Shown here piece after piece: positions 1 to 12,654 of a stretch of DNA of 64,000 nucleotides. The stretch covers positions 3,348,001 to 3,412,000 of the forward strand of contig JADANN010000458.1 of the NCBI GenBank assembly GCA_018806985.1, in the 5' to 3' direction. Both the position numbers and the translations under genes were made by a program. Under the pieces are notes generated by a model. It had not been told where the DNA came from. It did not search any database and worked only from the letters and a program-made list of their open reading frames with translations. How positions within the stretch are numbered: position 1 is the first letter of the stretch; each line of letters opens with the position of its first letter. This DNA comes from Angiostrongylus vasorum. Taxonomy: Eukaryota > Nematoda > Chromadorea > Rhabditida > Metastrongylidae.

Positions 1-3000
1 CCACACCGAAGGTGATCGATTTGTCTTTCGAGAGCCTCTATTTTCTCCGAGTACTGTTCCCATTCGCGTTGTTTTGATCTTAATGTTCTCTTCATGCTCG
101 ACACAGTTTCGCCTGCAATTGGAAACAATCTGAATATGGTCAAGGATAAATATTATTGATTAAAAGTGATATATTAATCCACACCACAAGGATTCGCACC
201 ATCGAGTGAATTCCTTTCCAAACTAGATTTGTTTTACTACATTTATTGCACATTTGTATAAGAAAATTCAAATCAAACAAAGCCTAAATTCATGTTTAAA
301 AATTCTTACAAAAATGATTGCGTTTGTATAGTAAAAGTTCGTCATGAACTACCGTAGAAAGCGAGAAAATTCATAAGGTTGCTTAATGCGTCACTAGTTG
401 CCAGAAAGCCGATCGACGAAGGTTCTTGAAGCGATTCATGACATACTGTTGATCCATTGACAGTGTGTCTTCTTGACATATTAGCCAACGAATGCGAAGT
501 CGACGACGGCGAAACCGACGGACCACTTGCTATCTGAAACAGAATACTCAGAAATTTACACGAAATCACTTTGCTGGCCATCCCAATTTCGTTACGACTC
601 AGAAATTAAGGTCGTTTGGCATTACATTTGAAAAGTTCTAACATTTCTAAAAAACATGTTTCCGTTGCTTATTGATTTCACCAAATGTTCATTATGTTTA
701 CTGTCGATTTTAATCTACTGTTGTGCAGTTCCCTTAGAAAGTGCAGTCCATATGGGGGTATTAGCATGTAGTTAGTGTCAGAGGTGCCTTGCAACACAGC
801 TGGATAGGTAGGTGATACCCCCGGGCTCACTCAAGCTTTCATCTCCCTACTGTCCACTTACAAGCTTGTCTGGGAGGATAGCAACACTGACTAAATATAT
901 CGGTGTACCACCACTAGTGATTGTATAAACCAGATGTGCACTTAAACAGATCTACGAGCTTTGATGAAGTCGAATGCCTGGCGCATCCCTTTGAGATTGA
1001 TTAGCGCCAAAGGCTTTGTCGTTTTTATCTTTTGCTGTCAGATGAACTACCTGATGAGACTATGAGAGGCCAACGACGATCGTGGTCATATTCATCAATA
1101 CTCGTCAATTGTTTAGATAATGTCGTCGCGTGCTGTAATGCACAACGACCACTTCAAATCTCAGTTGCATTCGCATACCTGTCCAGCAACTCCGTCAAGA
1201 ACCTCAATCTGTTTCTGCAACAAACTTATCTCGTCCTCAGCAGCGAACCTCTCATTTTCAGTAATTGCCTTTTCCCGCTCAAGAATTAGAATTTTTTCTG
1301 TCTCTTGTTCCGAATCGACCTGCATCTCCTGGTACTGAACCTCTTGAATCAGAACACCTTTCCCATCTACGCGAACTGACTCACGTTCAATCACTGCAGA
1401 AACATTCTGAAAAAAATGCACTCACGTGTATACCAGGTTTGACACATTCCATTGGCGTGCAGAAAAAGAAAATAACTTCCGATTCTTTCGTAAATGGCCT
1501 TAATTTTTCAAGCGCTCTGAATACAAACTACTTTTCTTTTGAAAAACCCAGAACGTTAACAAATAATACTGAAAATCTTACTATGTAAAGCATTTATGAA
1601 GATAGGACGACTACAGAGGAGGTTGAAAATCTTCGAGAAGAACGGAATTCTTCTAGAAGCATCTAAATTCATGAGTTTCGGATAATCACGCACACTTATA
1701 CCGCCAAGCATGCCCGATCTCTACCAATGATCAGATGTACGGTCGTTTCGACGAAATGGACTCATTCATCGGCGAGTGCAGCGTCAGCGAATCGGCCTGC
1801 ACCGAGTGTTGCCGATAGACGACACCACAGACTGCTGACAGCTCATCAGAAATAACAAAAGAACAAGATAGTGTACTCTCACAACTGTCTCGTATTCAAC
1901 TCCACCCGCCACCAACACATGATTCATACATGATCATAAAAAATGATACGAATTCGATATAGCACGGTAGTAATAAAGCGGGTAGAAACTGCTAGAGGGG
2001 CGGAGTGGCCAGAAGACTGTCAGCGTTCAATCACATCTACAACAGTAGTCATGTGTGATGGACACGGTACGAAAATAATGACCGCTTTCAACCTTGCAAC
2101 AACATAACTCAGGTTACAATGTGGACTTTACCAGTATAAATAAAAATCAGTAGAGTCATAGATTTCTGATTTTATGGAGTCAACGAAACGGGTTTTTTCA
2201 CTTTGTCTTCGTACCAGGCGATGAGAAAGCAAATAAACAAGTGGGACTTCGTACAGACTGGACAAGACGCTCTTCTAGGACTTCTTCCCTAAAGCTGTAA
2301 AAATCTCAGTTCCTACAATGCTTCGCTCAGAAAGAAATCCAAGTCAGTTGTCGAAAAAGCAGCACGGTCACGAATGCCATAATTCCTGCTGTTTCTTTGA
2401 GGCGCATTCAGTGTTTCCATAGTGAAACTTTCCATTCTGCAAATGTACGAATTTGTAATGGTTATAAAATTCAAGAATAAGGATAAGGATAAAGCTCTGG
2501 GCGTTGGTAAATTCCTGAGGGATGCGTCATCCATTCGACTTCATCAAACATCGTCTGGAGGTGATTAAATGCATATCTGGCTTTTACAATGACTCTCGGT
2601 GGCCTACCGATGTATAGAGCCAGTGCTGCTATCCTCCCAGAAAAGTCTGATACCAATTTGCCTACTCTGGAGGGATGGAGGGCTTGGTGGGCCATGGACG
2701 CGGGGAACCGATTCCACGTGTGTGTTGCAGGGCGCCTCCGACCGCTGCGCCACACGCGCCCTTATTTAAAAAACGCATAAAAAAAATGTATATAAAATGC
2801 AAACAGTAAAAAAAACTATAACATTTAGTGGCAAGAACCCACCAGGAACTAAAGAAAGAACCAAGAATAAATAGAAACAAAATAATACGCACATAGAGGA
2901 ACAAACCACTGTAAAGAGAGCATCTTTTCGGCAAACTGCAATACTCCAGTCTTTTTTAGTTTCACGACTTGAAAAAAGTGAGGAGATCAAAGAGAGAAGA

Positions 3001-4193
3001 TAGTGTGAACCACACGGCCGCCTACATCCTATTGGGCATAAAAAAGGGCAGAAGGCAGTAACAATGAATACCAAAATAAGTAGTACAGTTGGCGGCTACA
3101 GTTATGTTTATCAGCACCGGAAATTCTTTTGATTGAAGTCGCTTTGTTTACTGAAGACCGAGCAATACAAAGTCTCTGGTTCAGTAGGACAGAACCATAT
3201 CAGAACTGTAGACTCAAATTCATTCCGTTTACGTTATCCAAGCACTATAACAGCTGGGCCTTGAAATTTATTTCAAAGCTGTCAAAGAGATTGTTGACGA
3301 AAAAAGTGCGGCTCAGTCAGTTTTGTGGCTATGTCTGTCTTACGTAAGTCCAAATTAGTGTCGCACACTAAAAATATGCATCAAGAACATAAGAATTCTT
3401 CCCAACGGTTTACCATTTCATCATGGGTGAGAGGTGTTCCTAAGTGTCGGGCTGCGACGTATAGCTGGCGGATTCATCCTCCGGCAGGGTCTCCCGTGCT
3501 GAAAAGGAGTCCAGCGTTTCCGTCAGGAAGCCCAGCTAAGAGTAAACCAATGCTGGGATCCACCACAGTCCTGGTATCAATATCGCATAGTGGCCATCTA
3601 CAATACCCCTCCGATCCACAAGGCTGGCGACTGCCGGTGGTAGTGACCAACTGGGGCAGACTTTGGCCAGGCTGTCTTCGGGATTCCAGGGAAACACAAT
3701 GGCTGAACCAGCAAAACTCCGAAAAATGGAGAATATGCTGGGGCCCGCACAACCAGTGAGGACGGGGCGCCCAAGTATCCAAGTAAGCAAGTAGTATAAG
3801 AATTTCAACAAACCTAAAAAGGCTAGTGGCGGAAAGAGAAACTTTCAAAGCAGAATGGAATGCACCAAGTATATTCACTATTAACCGTTCATGTTTAATT
3901 ATTTTATGTGCTCATAAAACACATCGTCCAAAATCAACTCAAATGAAATCGGTTCCTTCTTTTAAATTATTAATTACATTTTGAATTGCCTTTGTACATT
4001 TATTATATTCGCAAGTCCAGTACAACAGACTAACCTCTATTACGATTTCATTCGTTCCTTTGGGCAGTACCACTGTCAGCACTCGCCTAACTTCGGCCTT
4101 GTCGGAGTAGACCACGACACTGTCCGTTGCCAGATCGGCGGCTTCAAAACGAAGCGCTCCTTCCGTCGTGGACTCGTGGCATGGCTCCACCAT
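1..4193 (-). CDS. Protein F37C4.5-like (DUF4140/DUF4139 family), N-terminal part, runs off the left edge
   Basis: Four exons on the minus strand splice in phase: 4193-4035, 1406-1179, 533-353 and 112-1 (continues beyond the window). The first exon and the start of the second encode a small beta-rich N-terminal domain with the motif VVVYSDKAEVRRVLTV followed by GTNEIVIE and NVSAVIERESVRV, the pattern of DUF4140 in the nematode protein F37C4.5 family. The later exons encode a charged coiled coil (residues about 80-110 and 190-226), which in this family separates DUF4140 from the C-terminal DUF4139 domain lying outside the window. About 226 residues are visible. The start ATG at 4193 is the first in the exon. 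Intron 1 is 2.6 kb because SINE family A and family B repeats sit in it. The molecular function of the family is unknown. The exon-3 donor at 353 was chosen because Gly split as G|GC keeps frame; the alternative at 447 does not. Confidence 0.78.
780..1025 (+). repeat. SINE family A copy, degraded
   Basis: The order of blocks matches the other family A copies: tRNA-like head remnant, a CAAGCTTTCATC-type block, a cTTGTCTGGGAGGATAGCA block and the 3' block ending near TTGATTAGCGCC. It lies in intron 1 of the F37C4.5-like gene, antisense to it. Confidence 0.6.
2485..2766 (-). repeat. SINE family A copy
   Basis: The tRNA-like head is at the high-coordinate end: on the minus strand it contains an A-box-like TGGCGCAGCGGT and a B-box-like GGAATCGGTTCCC segment, followed by the family body and a TTATCC-rich 3' tail. 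It sits in intron 1 of the F37C4.5-like gene. Confidence 0.75.
3398..3792 (+). repeat. Family B interspersed repeat (~390 bp)
   Basis: Nearly full-length copy. It begins at the CCAACGGTTTACC block, runs through GTGTCGGGCTGCGA, CAGGAAGCCCAGC and GACTTTGGCCAGGC, and ends with TATCCAAGTAAGCAAG. No coding potential is convincing; ORFs across it recur as artefacts in every copy. The element class is unknown. Confidence 0.8.
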
Positions 4194-4269
4194 TACCTAG
4201 GCGAGAAACGTGACATACGGTCACCGAGCTGATACATAACATTTAGAAGCTTTGCTTCAATTAAAAAAA

Positions 4270-4550
4270 GAAGGACAACGCTTTCGGTGTTGGTCAATCT
4301 CTGACGGATGAGCCATGCATTCGACTTTATTAAGAATCGTCAGAGTTGACTGAATGTATATCCGGCCTTTAAAATGACTAGCAGTGGCCTACCGATGTAT
4401 CGAGCCAATGCTTCTATCCTACCAGAAAAATTTGGTACCAATTTTCCGACCCTGGAGGGATTGAAGGTTTGGTGACCTTGTGGCGCAAGATCGAAACCCC
4501 TATATATTGCAGGTCGTCCCTAACCAATGCGCTACACCCACCCATACGTA
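4270..4550 (-). repeat. SINE family A copy, diverged
   Basis: It has the same block order as the consensus copies, with the tRNA-like head near 4500-4550 (complement of AATGCGCTACACCCACC). It lies just upstream of the F37C4.5-like gene. A second tRNA-like segment (AGTTCGAACC) follows at about 4570-4640 on the plus strand. Confidence 0.7.
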
Positions 4551-5304
4551 GGATGTTTTAATTAGGATGAAACAAATGGCGTATATAGCGGAGTCGTTAG
4601 GGGTGAGCGTGCATCAGATGCGTGGTCCTTAGTTCGAACCTTTTTCCTTTTTTCCATTCCTTTTCACTGTATTAACCAAGCCTTCCTAAGACTTCATCCC
4701 TTGGAATCGCAAACTGGCACCAGACATGCATGAAAAAGCTCCTTCTGATCCATAAAGGCCTGGCGACTAAAAAGATGAGGAGTCTCTTGCTCCAGCAGAA
4801 CTATAACAGGATTGCGGGGAGGGTTATTCTAACTAGTATGCAAAGAAATTTGTGGAAAAGAACGAAATGTTGATAGACCATAATATGAAGCTGGATCATG
4901 CACTGAACGTACGACGACAAAGAAAACGATAACAAGTCGACTAAACGAGAGCAACAGAGTTCAGTGAACGACCAAAAGCAGAGCAGATAGAGCCGGCGCG
5001 TGGGGTGAACTAGCGGAGTGGCCACACTGAGGAGAACGATAAGTGGTGAAGGCTCGTCTTTCGTCGACATGCGACAAGCGCTTGATTAGCATGTACTGGG
5101 TTGTCAAGGTGTCGCATATACAGCTGTCATTAACTCTGAAGCATCCCAATCCCCATACCAGAAATATATGCTATAACACGGAAGCTGAGAATTCCACCAG
5201 GAAGGGAAAAAACAAAAAAAGGGGTTCAGTCAATATTTTCGTCACAGTTAGCTTGTAATGGAAGAATAGTGATTTGAAGCAGAAAATTTGTACGTTCCTT
5301 CTCC

Positions 5305-5376
5305 ATTACTTGGATACTTGGCTGGCCCGTCTTCACTGGTTGTGCGGGCCCACGATGAGACAGTAAATCGTTGGCA
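5305..5376 (-). repeat. Family B copy with internal deletion
   Basis: Only the two ends of family B are present and they are fused: TACTTGG..GGCCCGTCTTCACTGG at the left and CGATGAGACAGTAAATCG at the right. About 310 bp of the usual interior is missing. Confidence 0.7.
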
Positions 5377-5566
5377 AGACTTTTTCCACTACGCTTTAAA
5401 TTTATTGGAAAGTTTGTGGATAACTTCAACGTTGCAATTGTCATAAATGCAACTATTAATTCTCCCAAAGTTGTAGTCATCTTCTTTTCTATTCATTACA
5501 TATGGAAGAGAAATGTTACTATTGACAGCAGCCCCATAACGATCTTTGACACCATAAAGCTTTAAA

Positions 5567-5836
5567 GCTTTCGCCGTTGATCAATCCCTGTAGGGATGCG
5601 CCATGCATTTGACTCCATCAAGCATCGTTTGGAGGTGATTGAATGCATATCTGGCCTTTACAATGACTCGCGGTGGCCTATCGATGTATCGAGCCAGTGC
5701 CCTCCCAAACAAGTCTGGTATCAATTTGCCGATCCCGGTGGTATGGAAGGCTTGGTGGGCCATGGGCGCGGGGATCGATTCCACGTGTGTATTGCAGGGC
5801 GCCTCCGACCACTGCTCCACACGCACCCTTATTTGA
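5567..5836 (-). repeat. SINE family A copy, well preserved
   Basis: All blocks are present, from the 3' tail (GATCAATCCCTGTAGGG side) to the tRNA-like head, with B-box-like GGATCGATTCC and the complement of CTGCTCCACACGCACCC. Preservation suggests relatively recent insertion. Confidence 0.8.
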
Positions 5837-6169
5837 CACTATATAATTTGAAATCCTCTAAGCTACTCTGTTGTGCTTTATCACGAAATGCTTACGGAAA
5901 CTGCTTGGAAGTTGCGACATCTTTCAGAACATCATGTTGACATAAAAAATATTGTTTCAGCTTTAATTTCTTTCTATGGATTGCTTATGCTTCTTCTTAT
6001 CTTCTCATTTGATCTCAGTATGATATAGCGTGGTATTTTCGATTTCGAGATAGATATAAAAAAATGCAGCACTAGAAATCATCTCCTTTAAAAGATGTAC
6101 GAAATCAAAAGGCTCGAAAATGGTCTTAAGAACAAGTAAATGGATAAAATAAAGTGAAATAAATATCTT

Positions 6170-6555
6170 ATTCATTTGATTATATACGGCCCGTTTATCA
6201 CATCTACTGTGCAGATCCCAGCAGTTCTCCCATTCGATTCGTATCCCCGCATCCACCGTTCACGAAGGTCGTCCAATTTTTTTACGTATGGCTTTGGCTG
6301 CTGCTTGAGGATTCTCTTTTAGTCATGAATGCCGCTGAATGCTGGTCGAGTCGATTCTCCCTGGAGTTCTGAGACAGCCAAGCGAGAGGATTCCCACTTG
6401 GATTACAAAGACTGGGCTTTCCCCCAGAAAAGTTTGATAGCAATTTCTTGATTTCGGAGACATGATAGGGTTGGTGAGTTTGATAGAGGGTCGAAATAGC
6501 ACCGCGCTAGTGATGAATGGCATCACTGCCAATGTGCTGCCCAATCGCTGAACGA
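6170..6555 (-). repeat. SINE family C copy (tRNA-derived)
   Basis: It shares blocks with 9610-10015 and 30285-30665: CTACTGTGCAGATCC, GGCTGCTGCTTGAGGATT, TCTCCCTGGAGTTCTGAGA. Read on the minus strand, the high-coordinate end has a tRNA-like head (A-box-like TGGCAGTGATGCC, a B-box-like remnant). Confidence 0.65.
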
Positions 6556-7084
6556 GATATAAAACAAATGAATCAAATTATTAAAAATAATGCTAAAAAA
6601 CAGTTTATGGCTGTCATCGTATAAGAACAGCTTTATGAGGCAAGTAAAGAAAATTATTATACTACGCTTGTCTTGCGTTTTAAACTGAGAAACTTAGACG
6701 TATGAGATATTCAGAGAAATTCCTATAGCTTTTTGCCTTCCCGGGGTGAATTTGCGTGAACATCGTTTCTGTCAGCGTCAACACGCTAGTAGGATTTTAA
6801 TTTAGCCAATCTCCCTAATACAGATTTAAAGAACGCTTATTTTACCAAAAAACAGCTGAGGACGTGGAAAGCGAGAACAGATTTTGAAAAGCCGACCGCG
6901 TGCTTGTCGCGGACCGATTGAACGATGTTGATACGGAATGAGAGGAACAACGAAATTGCCGAAGAAGGTCAACTCTAGCCGATTGGTTGGGACTGACTTA
7001 GCAGATTCGACATCGCAGCCTTTTGAAATATATAATATACAAAAAGCCTCTCTGTAGTTGTTAGACAGTAAAGTTAGTTTAGTT

Positions 7085-7345
7085 CTTATTTACTACCTAA
7101 TCTTTTTTCACGACAGCGTATTATGTAAAATACAAGCACAAGGATGCTGAGCTATGAACAAAACTCGGAAACTTCGAACCCGAGATTACACTTACCGGAG
7201 GCTCACCCCTGCTATTCACCACATCAACCGAGGCTCTTCTTTTGCCTTTCTTCCTACCACTTTTTTACTCTAGCGGTGCTATCAGCAATCACGGGTTAGA
7301 AGCTCATCTGAGGTTCCGACTTTCCCTCATAACTCAGCATCCTCG
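7085..7345 (-). repeat. Family D repeat (tRNA-like, ~260 bp)
   Basis: It is similar to 20868-21125 and 63055-63330. It has a TTATTTACTACCTA..TTTTTTCACGACAG start, an AAGGATGCTGAG block and a segment whose complement reads like a B box (GGGTTCGAAG). No protein is encoded. Confidence 0.6.
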
Positions 7346-8617
7346 TTGCAGTAAAGTTAGTAGTGAGTATAATGTACTAAACATGGTATACGGCGGATAG
7401 TAATGGCTGTACCGTAGAAGATGATGGACGACGTCCACGGCACTTGAATGTGAAATATATAAATGTCTGTCTATGGAATGAATAGTGCTGACGACATTAC
7501 GTAATGATACATGAGAGACCGAGAGATGGCCTGAAATCGGTTGTTTTCATATGAATAAGATGACGAAAATTTTGGAAAACGACTGCGAAGGCTTTATGTC
7601 GTTGTGTGGATTCACCATGTTTGTCTTTTTCGTCAGATTTCGAGCCTTTCATAGGCCACCAAATATCCGCTTGGTGGATTCGCGTAGAGAGTGTCATAAA
7701 GGAAGGTAATGGCCATCGATGAAGATGGAGAAACTCAAATAATAATAGAAATGACAGAAACATCGTCAATTTTTTCCTAGCAGTAACCTATTACTATCTC
7801 TGATCTCTGGTAGTAGTACGTGGGAACGTGCACGTTATAAAAAAGTGACTTTTATCATAAGCAAAATGAAAAGCAGATTTACAAGCAGTTGTTTGGATGA
7901 GCAACAAATTGATAGCCGGTGCCTTCGCGTGCCAGGTTTCAAACTGAGATAAGACATCGAAAGATTCCTAATGCTCTCTTTTATCAGCCCAGATAAATAT
8001 CTTGCGTTAGATACACAAAGAAAGAACTTGTAGGACAAATATTTCTGAAGACATTTTGGGTGACAAGAAAAGCAGAAGAGATAAATTTCTACTTTTTTTC
8101 CTTCCAGAACCAAGCTGTAAGAATTCTCCGCTATCTAGAAACACTGGAGACTGTGGCGACAATCTCAACCTTCTCAGCTCTCATCGGTACCGTGTCGCAT
8201 GGAAAATTTCAAGTCTCGTTTGATAAAGCGGGTCACAAACCCCTTTATTGTCTCAGACTGAGTACCAGTCTACCAATGAGTTTACTAATGAAACTAATGA
8301 AACCTTTGGCCACAACACAGCTGGTGAATTTCGACGTAGTCTTCTAGTGTTCATAGGCGAGGGTCATAGAGACGAATGATTTTATTTACTATTCCTGCAA
8401 TCGTTGTTGGATCTTTCCAAACGCTGGAAAAGTTCCGACTGATTTTGTAAATAGTTTTGGTATCTAGCCCTCATCTTCAGGTACACGCATCTAAGCTCAT
8501 TGTAAAGTCCACTAATCGACATAAAAATGGTTACGAATTACACATTTTGCCAAATGTATTTATCTCAACGTAGCAAAGTTCTACGGCTCCTCAAATCACT
8601 TCGCGTTAATTCTGAAA
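7346..8617. other. Intergenic, no gene recognised
   Basis: ORFs of 90-95 codons on both strands (for example 7497-7769 minus and 8060-8347 plus) show no family resemblance, lack flanking splice signals in phase, and are AT-driven. I see nothing else I can support. Confidence 0.4.
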
Positions 8618-8618
8618 G

Positions 8619-8905
8619 ACGGGTGTATGTGGCCGCAGTGGTTGGAGGCGCCACTGCGACACACACGTGGGGATCAATCCCCGTGCCCATGACCCACCAA
8701 GCCTTCCATCTCTCCGGGGTCGGCAAAATGGTACTAGACTTGTTTGGGAGTATAGCAGCACTGGCTCGATACATCGGCAGGCCATTGCGAGTCATTTTAA
8801 AGGCCAGATATGCATTCAGTCACTTCAAACGATACTTAATGATGTCGAATGCATGGCGCATCCCTCAGGGATTGATCAACGCCGAGAGCCTTATCCTTTA
8901 TCCTC
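8619..8905 (+). repeat. SINE family A copy, well preserved
   Basis: The tRNA-like head starts at GGGTGTATGTGGCCGCAGTG with B-box-like GGATCAATCCCC. The body contains ACTTGTTTGGGAGTATAGCA and the copy ends in the GATCAACGCCGAGAG block followed by a CTTTATCC tail. Confidence 0.8.
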
Positions 8906-8974
8906 AATTCTGAAAGAATATTCAAAGTGGCCAACGGTTTGTGAGATGAACTATGAATGTGCTGAATTAGGTGG

Positions 8975-9129
8975 TCTTTCCTACCACATCCATCAGTGCA
9001 GCTCTGCATTTCCTGGAGTTCAACTTCAGCAGATTCATTGACAAATTCATGGCTGTTGTGCTTGCTTTCACCAAGATTCACAATGTCGTAGGGGTAGACT
9101 CCAAGCACCGAGCAAGAGAAGCTCGTCAT
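8975..9129 (-). other. Unassigned open exon-like ORF
   Basis: On the minus strand an ATG at 9129 opens about 50 codons with a mixed, non-repetitive composition (MTSFSCSVLGVYPYDIVNLG and onward to QEMQSCTDGCG). It ends at a GTAGGA donor-like site near 8981. I do not recognise the protein and found no partner exon, so it may be a remnant or chance. Confidence 0.2.
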
Positions 9130-9609
9130 AATTCTTTTTTAACACAAAAGCTGCTTCAGAAAGTGTTTCATGCTTTGCCACTACCCATCTACTGTGCATT
9201 ATTTGTGAAGAATACACATTTCCTCAGATGTCTCAATGCACCATTTTTTATTGCGCAACAGAAAGTGCAGAACACAGTTTCTGATAGGGAGCTTATACTT
9301 CTGTTCTGCTTCTCATCGAGCCAATGCTGAACCCCGCTTATTGAGCTTTTTTCTTTTTAAATCTCAATTCGCTTGAAGTGTTCCAAAATAACTCCCTTAA
9401 TCGTACCTAGTTCTTCCACAAACTCTGGAATTGTTAGGGTGCCTCTGTTTCAGCCAACACCCCCAAGTGGTTTTCGTCGAATATATATGGTGTCATCCAC
9501 AACAATCCCATCTTCGTAGCTCTTTCTCCCATCACATAACCTTTGAAACCGATAGTTTACTATCAAAACTTTGCGTGAAATGAATTTATGTTTGGATGTC
9601 TTCTATTTT

Positions 9610-10015
9610 TGATTTTATTTTACACCAACCAGCATCACATATATTATGCAGAGCCTAGCGGTTCTTGCATTTGATTTGTTTTTTCTCGCATCCACAATTC
9701 ACGAAGATCTTCGGAATTTTCGTGTGGTTGGATGATGCTTAAAGATTCTTTTGACCAGCTCAACGTCGTTGAATGATGGTGGAGTTGATTTTCTCGGAAC
9801 TATGGGATAGCCGAGCTTGGGTATTTCCACATCTTCATCATCAGTGGTCGTCATATTTCGTGAACTCGAGGTTGTGGATTGACTCCAGACAAGTTTGATA
9901 TAAAATTAACAACTCCGGAGAGATAGCTAGAGAGTTCGCGCAGGCGGGCTCAAGCGAGAGTCTTGTACCTATTGAACGGCATCACCGCCACTGCACTAGT
10001 CCACTTCTAAGCTCC
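9610..10015 (-). repeat. SINE family C copy (tRNA-derived)
   Basis: It shares the ACATATATTATGCAGAGCC, GGATGATGCTTAAAGATTC and TCTCGGAACTATGGGATAGC blocks with the other family C copies. The high-coordinate end resembles a tRNA head with an A-box-like TGGCGGTGATGCC on the minus strand. Confidence 0.6.
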
Positions 10016-12400
10016 AGTTAGTACAAGAAGTTCCAGAATCCTGAATATAAGAAGCACCATCAGAAATGTAGAATTGAAAAAGTGTTTTAATGGGGGTGTA
10101 ATTTAACACCGAAGCATGGAGCTTTATTAGAAAAAAGAAACGTTCATTCGAAAGGGACAGCACCGGAATTGTTCTTCAAATCACTTTAGCTCACAGTTTT
10201 ATTTCCGTCCAAATAACTCGAATGGGCACGTGGATGCCGAATGAACATCTATGAGCTCGACAGATCGTGTGATTGATGATCGTTCCACTTCCTATGTGTG
10301 AGAGTTCACTTCATTCAACACTTGCATGAATTCTCCATGGCCTCGATTGTAATGGTAGTTCTTTACAAGTTTTGAATAATCCGTGGAAGCCTCATACAGG
10401 AATGCACACTGATCCACGGTGCAGCTTCGTTTGTCACTACTGTAATCTTAGACTTGATTCTGTATACTACAACTGTACCGCGAAAGATTCATCGTTCTTC
10501 AGAAGGAACGACAGCTCGCCAGTAGACATGGTGGTGAATGGTTAGCTCGTCTTGCGAAGAATCAACGAAAACAGGAAAACAAATCGTTGTTTCCAGAAAC
10601 GATTTTCGAAATGGGGATCGGCAATAGAGGTGTCGGGATGGTGGTGAAATGCGCGCATCGCACAGATGTTCGCCGCTTTGTCGTCGTACTAGTATTACGC
10701 TAGTAACATATAAGATGGTTTAAGTAATAGTCTCGTTTGGGATGTTGCCCACTCCTTTAAAAGTGAAACAGTTACGATTGCTTTACGTGTCATCCGATCT
10801 ACATTGGTAAACATTTTAACCGTTTCACAGTGGAACTTAACTGTCGTTCACAATCACTTCTGCTAAGTGCCTTTTGGAATCAGTTAGAATCCTTTCGTTT
10901 CAGACAGTGAACAGACCTGTTTTCTTCTTGAGAGTTCAGTTATTTAGGAATGTTTTGTTGTAGCACAAAGGACTCTTCTTAACAATGGAAATGAAGAAGA
11001 AATCATGAAAGCGATTTAGCACTTAGTCAAAAATTTTTGTAAGAGCCGCTAAGAATATTTCTGCTGGTATTTTGGGCAGTAGGAAGCACTGCGCTTAGAG
11101 ATGACATGGAAGAAACGCATGGTCGCTGACTGAGCCCAGCGCTGAATTAGCCAGCCCACCGTCGCCCTGAGGTCAGCAATGAGTGGCAAAATTGTTTGGG
11201 AAAGCTCTACACCGGAACCACATGTAAATCTGAAGACCTTCGCTAGTGACGGATGCAAGCCGGTGAAGTGAATACAGGGTGTAGCGCGATCCGCACAGTA
11301 TGTGAAGACAGGTCACTTAATAAAAGAAATGACAAATATCCTCCTGCTAGAACACGTAGCGAGAATTTTAATCCAGAGAGGAGCTGTTGTTCGCTTTTAT
11401 AGTATATGCGCCGTTTTGTGTTAACTCACAACAGTTTCAGGAGTCTCGGAAGTATGGGAAAATGGGAATTATAAATAGGAATTCTCGATTCTAGCTGGGT
11501 TTCGACGAATACTAGGTGACTGCTTTTTCCAAGGTTCGAACTCATGCTACAGTTCGGTGGGAAAATGTGCTGGATTCTTTATGTGCATGTCCACATATCC
11601 GGAGTGGACAACCCATCGTAATTTTCCAACTCTATTTCTCGCCAGTAATCAGGGCGGTACTCAAATTGTGCGTGGTCATGTCGTGACATGGAATTCTCTG
11701 GTTACTTTGTTAATGGAATAGTTAGACGTTCAAGTTTGAAACCATGAGGTTGTCTCTGAGGAACAGCCACACGGGATACGAACCGATTTTACATAAAAGA
11801 TATGGTGAAGGTAGAACACGTTTATAATTTACACTAATACATCACGATAAAATGGCATAATTGAAGATTAAGATTGTTACGCAACAACTTTGGAGAGTTT
11901 TCAACCAACTGTCGCTCACTACGGCTCATAAGGTTGGGGTCTTATAAAAGGCTCCATCGACAAATCGTAACGTTATTGCACCTCACTGATTACGGATATA
12001 CGTTTAGGCGCGAAAATACCAATCCAACCTACTCAATTCAAGATGGTCGAATGCAAAAAAAGGAGATATGGCAGAATTCGATAACTGAGACTTTGAGGAA
12101 AGAACATTAGGGTAACAGAGGAGACCATAAACGGGATGGTTCATATAGTAACACTCTTCTGAACGTCAACTAATATTCGATATTTGCGGGAGAAAAGTGA
12201 AGGTGAGAAGGTTTCAATGGAATCGAACTCAAACAAGTTAAACATTGGCGAAACAAGAGTAAACACTTGGGCAACAGAGCAACAGAATGCTAAAAATTTT
12301 ATAGACTGATCCATGGTGAAGGACGAAGACATCCGACGCATGTTGCACGCAAATTCATATGAGTGTGCACCGAATGCTTACTTAAAGCTCTCCCTCTCTC
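10016..12400. other. Intergenic, no gene recognised
   Basis: There is no ORF with family resemblance. A stretch at 10190-10530 (plus) reads weakly like a heavily mutated mariner transposase (GTWMPNE, then stops); see the rejected list. A tRNA-like fragment with AAGGTTCGAACTC lies near 11530. Confidence 0.35.
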
Positions 12401-12401
12401 T

Positions 12402-12640
12402 CGGCGTTGATCAATCCCTGAGGGATGCGCCATGCATCCGACTTTATTAAGTATCGTTGGAGATGACTGAATGCATATCTGGCCTTTACAATGACTCGCG
12501 GTGGCCTACCGATGCATCGATCCAGCGCTGCTACCTTCCCAGACAAGTCTGGTACCAATTTGCCGACCCGGGAGGGATGGAAGCTTTGATGGGCCATGGG
12601 CGCCGGGACCGATTCCACGTGTGTGTCGCAGTGGTACCTC
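12402..12640 (-). repeat. SINE family A copy, head truncated
   Basis: The body and 3' end are well preserved (GATCAATCCCTGAGGGATGC, AGACAAGTCTGGTACC), but the tRNA-like head is lost after the B-box-like part at about 12610-12640. It abuts a family B copy at 12655. Confidence 0.75.
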
Positions 12641-12654
12641 CAACCCCTTGCTTA

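Noticed and set aside
3474..3878. 134-codon minus ORF and similar ORFs in 13409-13699, 25442-25837, 37165-37521, 46226-46606
   Set aside because: They recur in each family B copy with different breaks, as expected for non-coding repeat DNA.
6323..6544. 73-codon minus ORF in 6323-6544
   Set aside because: It lies within a SINE family C copy.
10190..10530. Weak mariner-transposase-like reading (GTWMPNE, later LNNPWKP)
   Set aside because: Only two short patches fit, with stops between them; no DDE/D triad or terminal repeats found.
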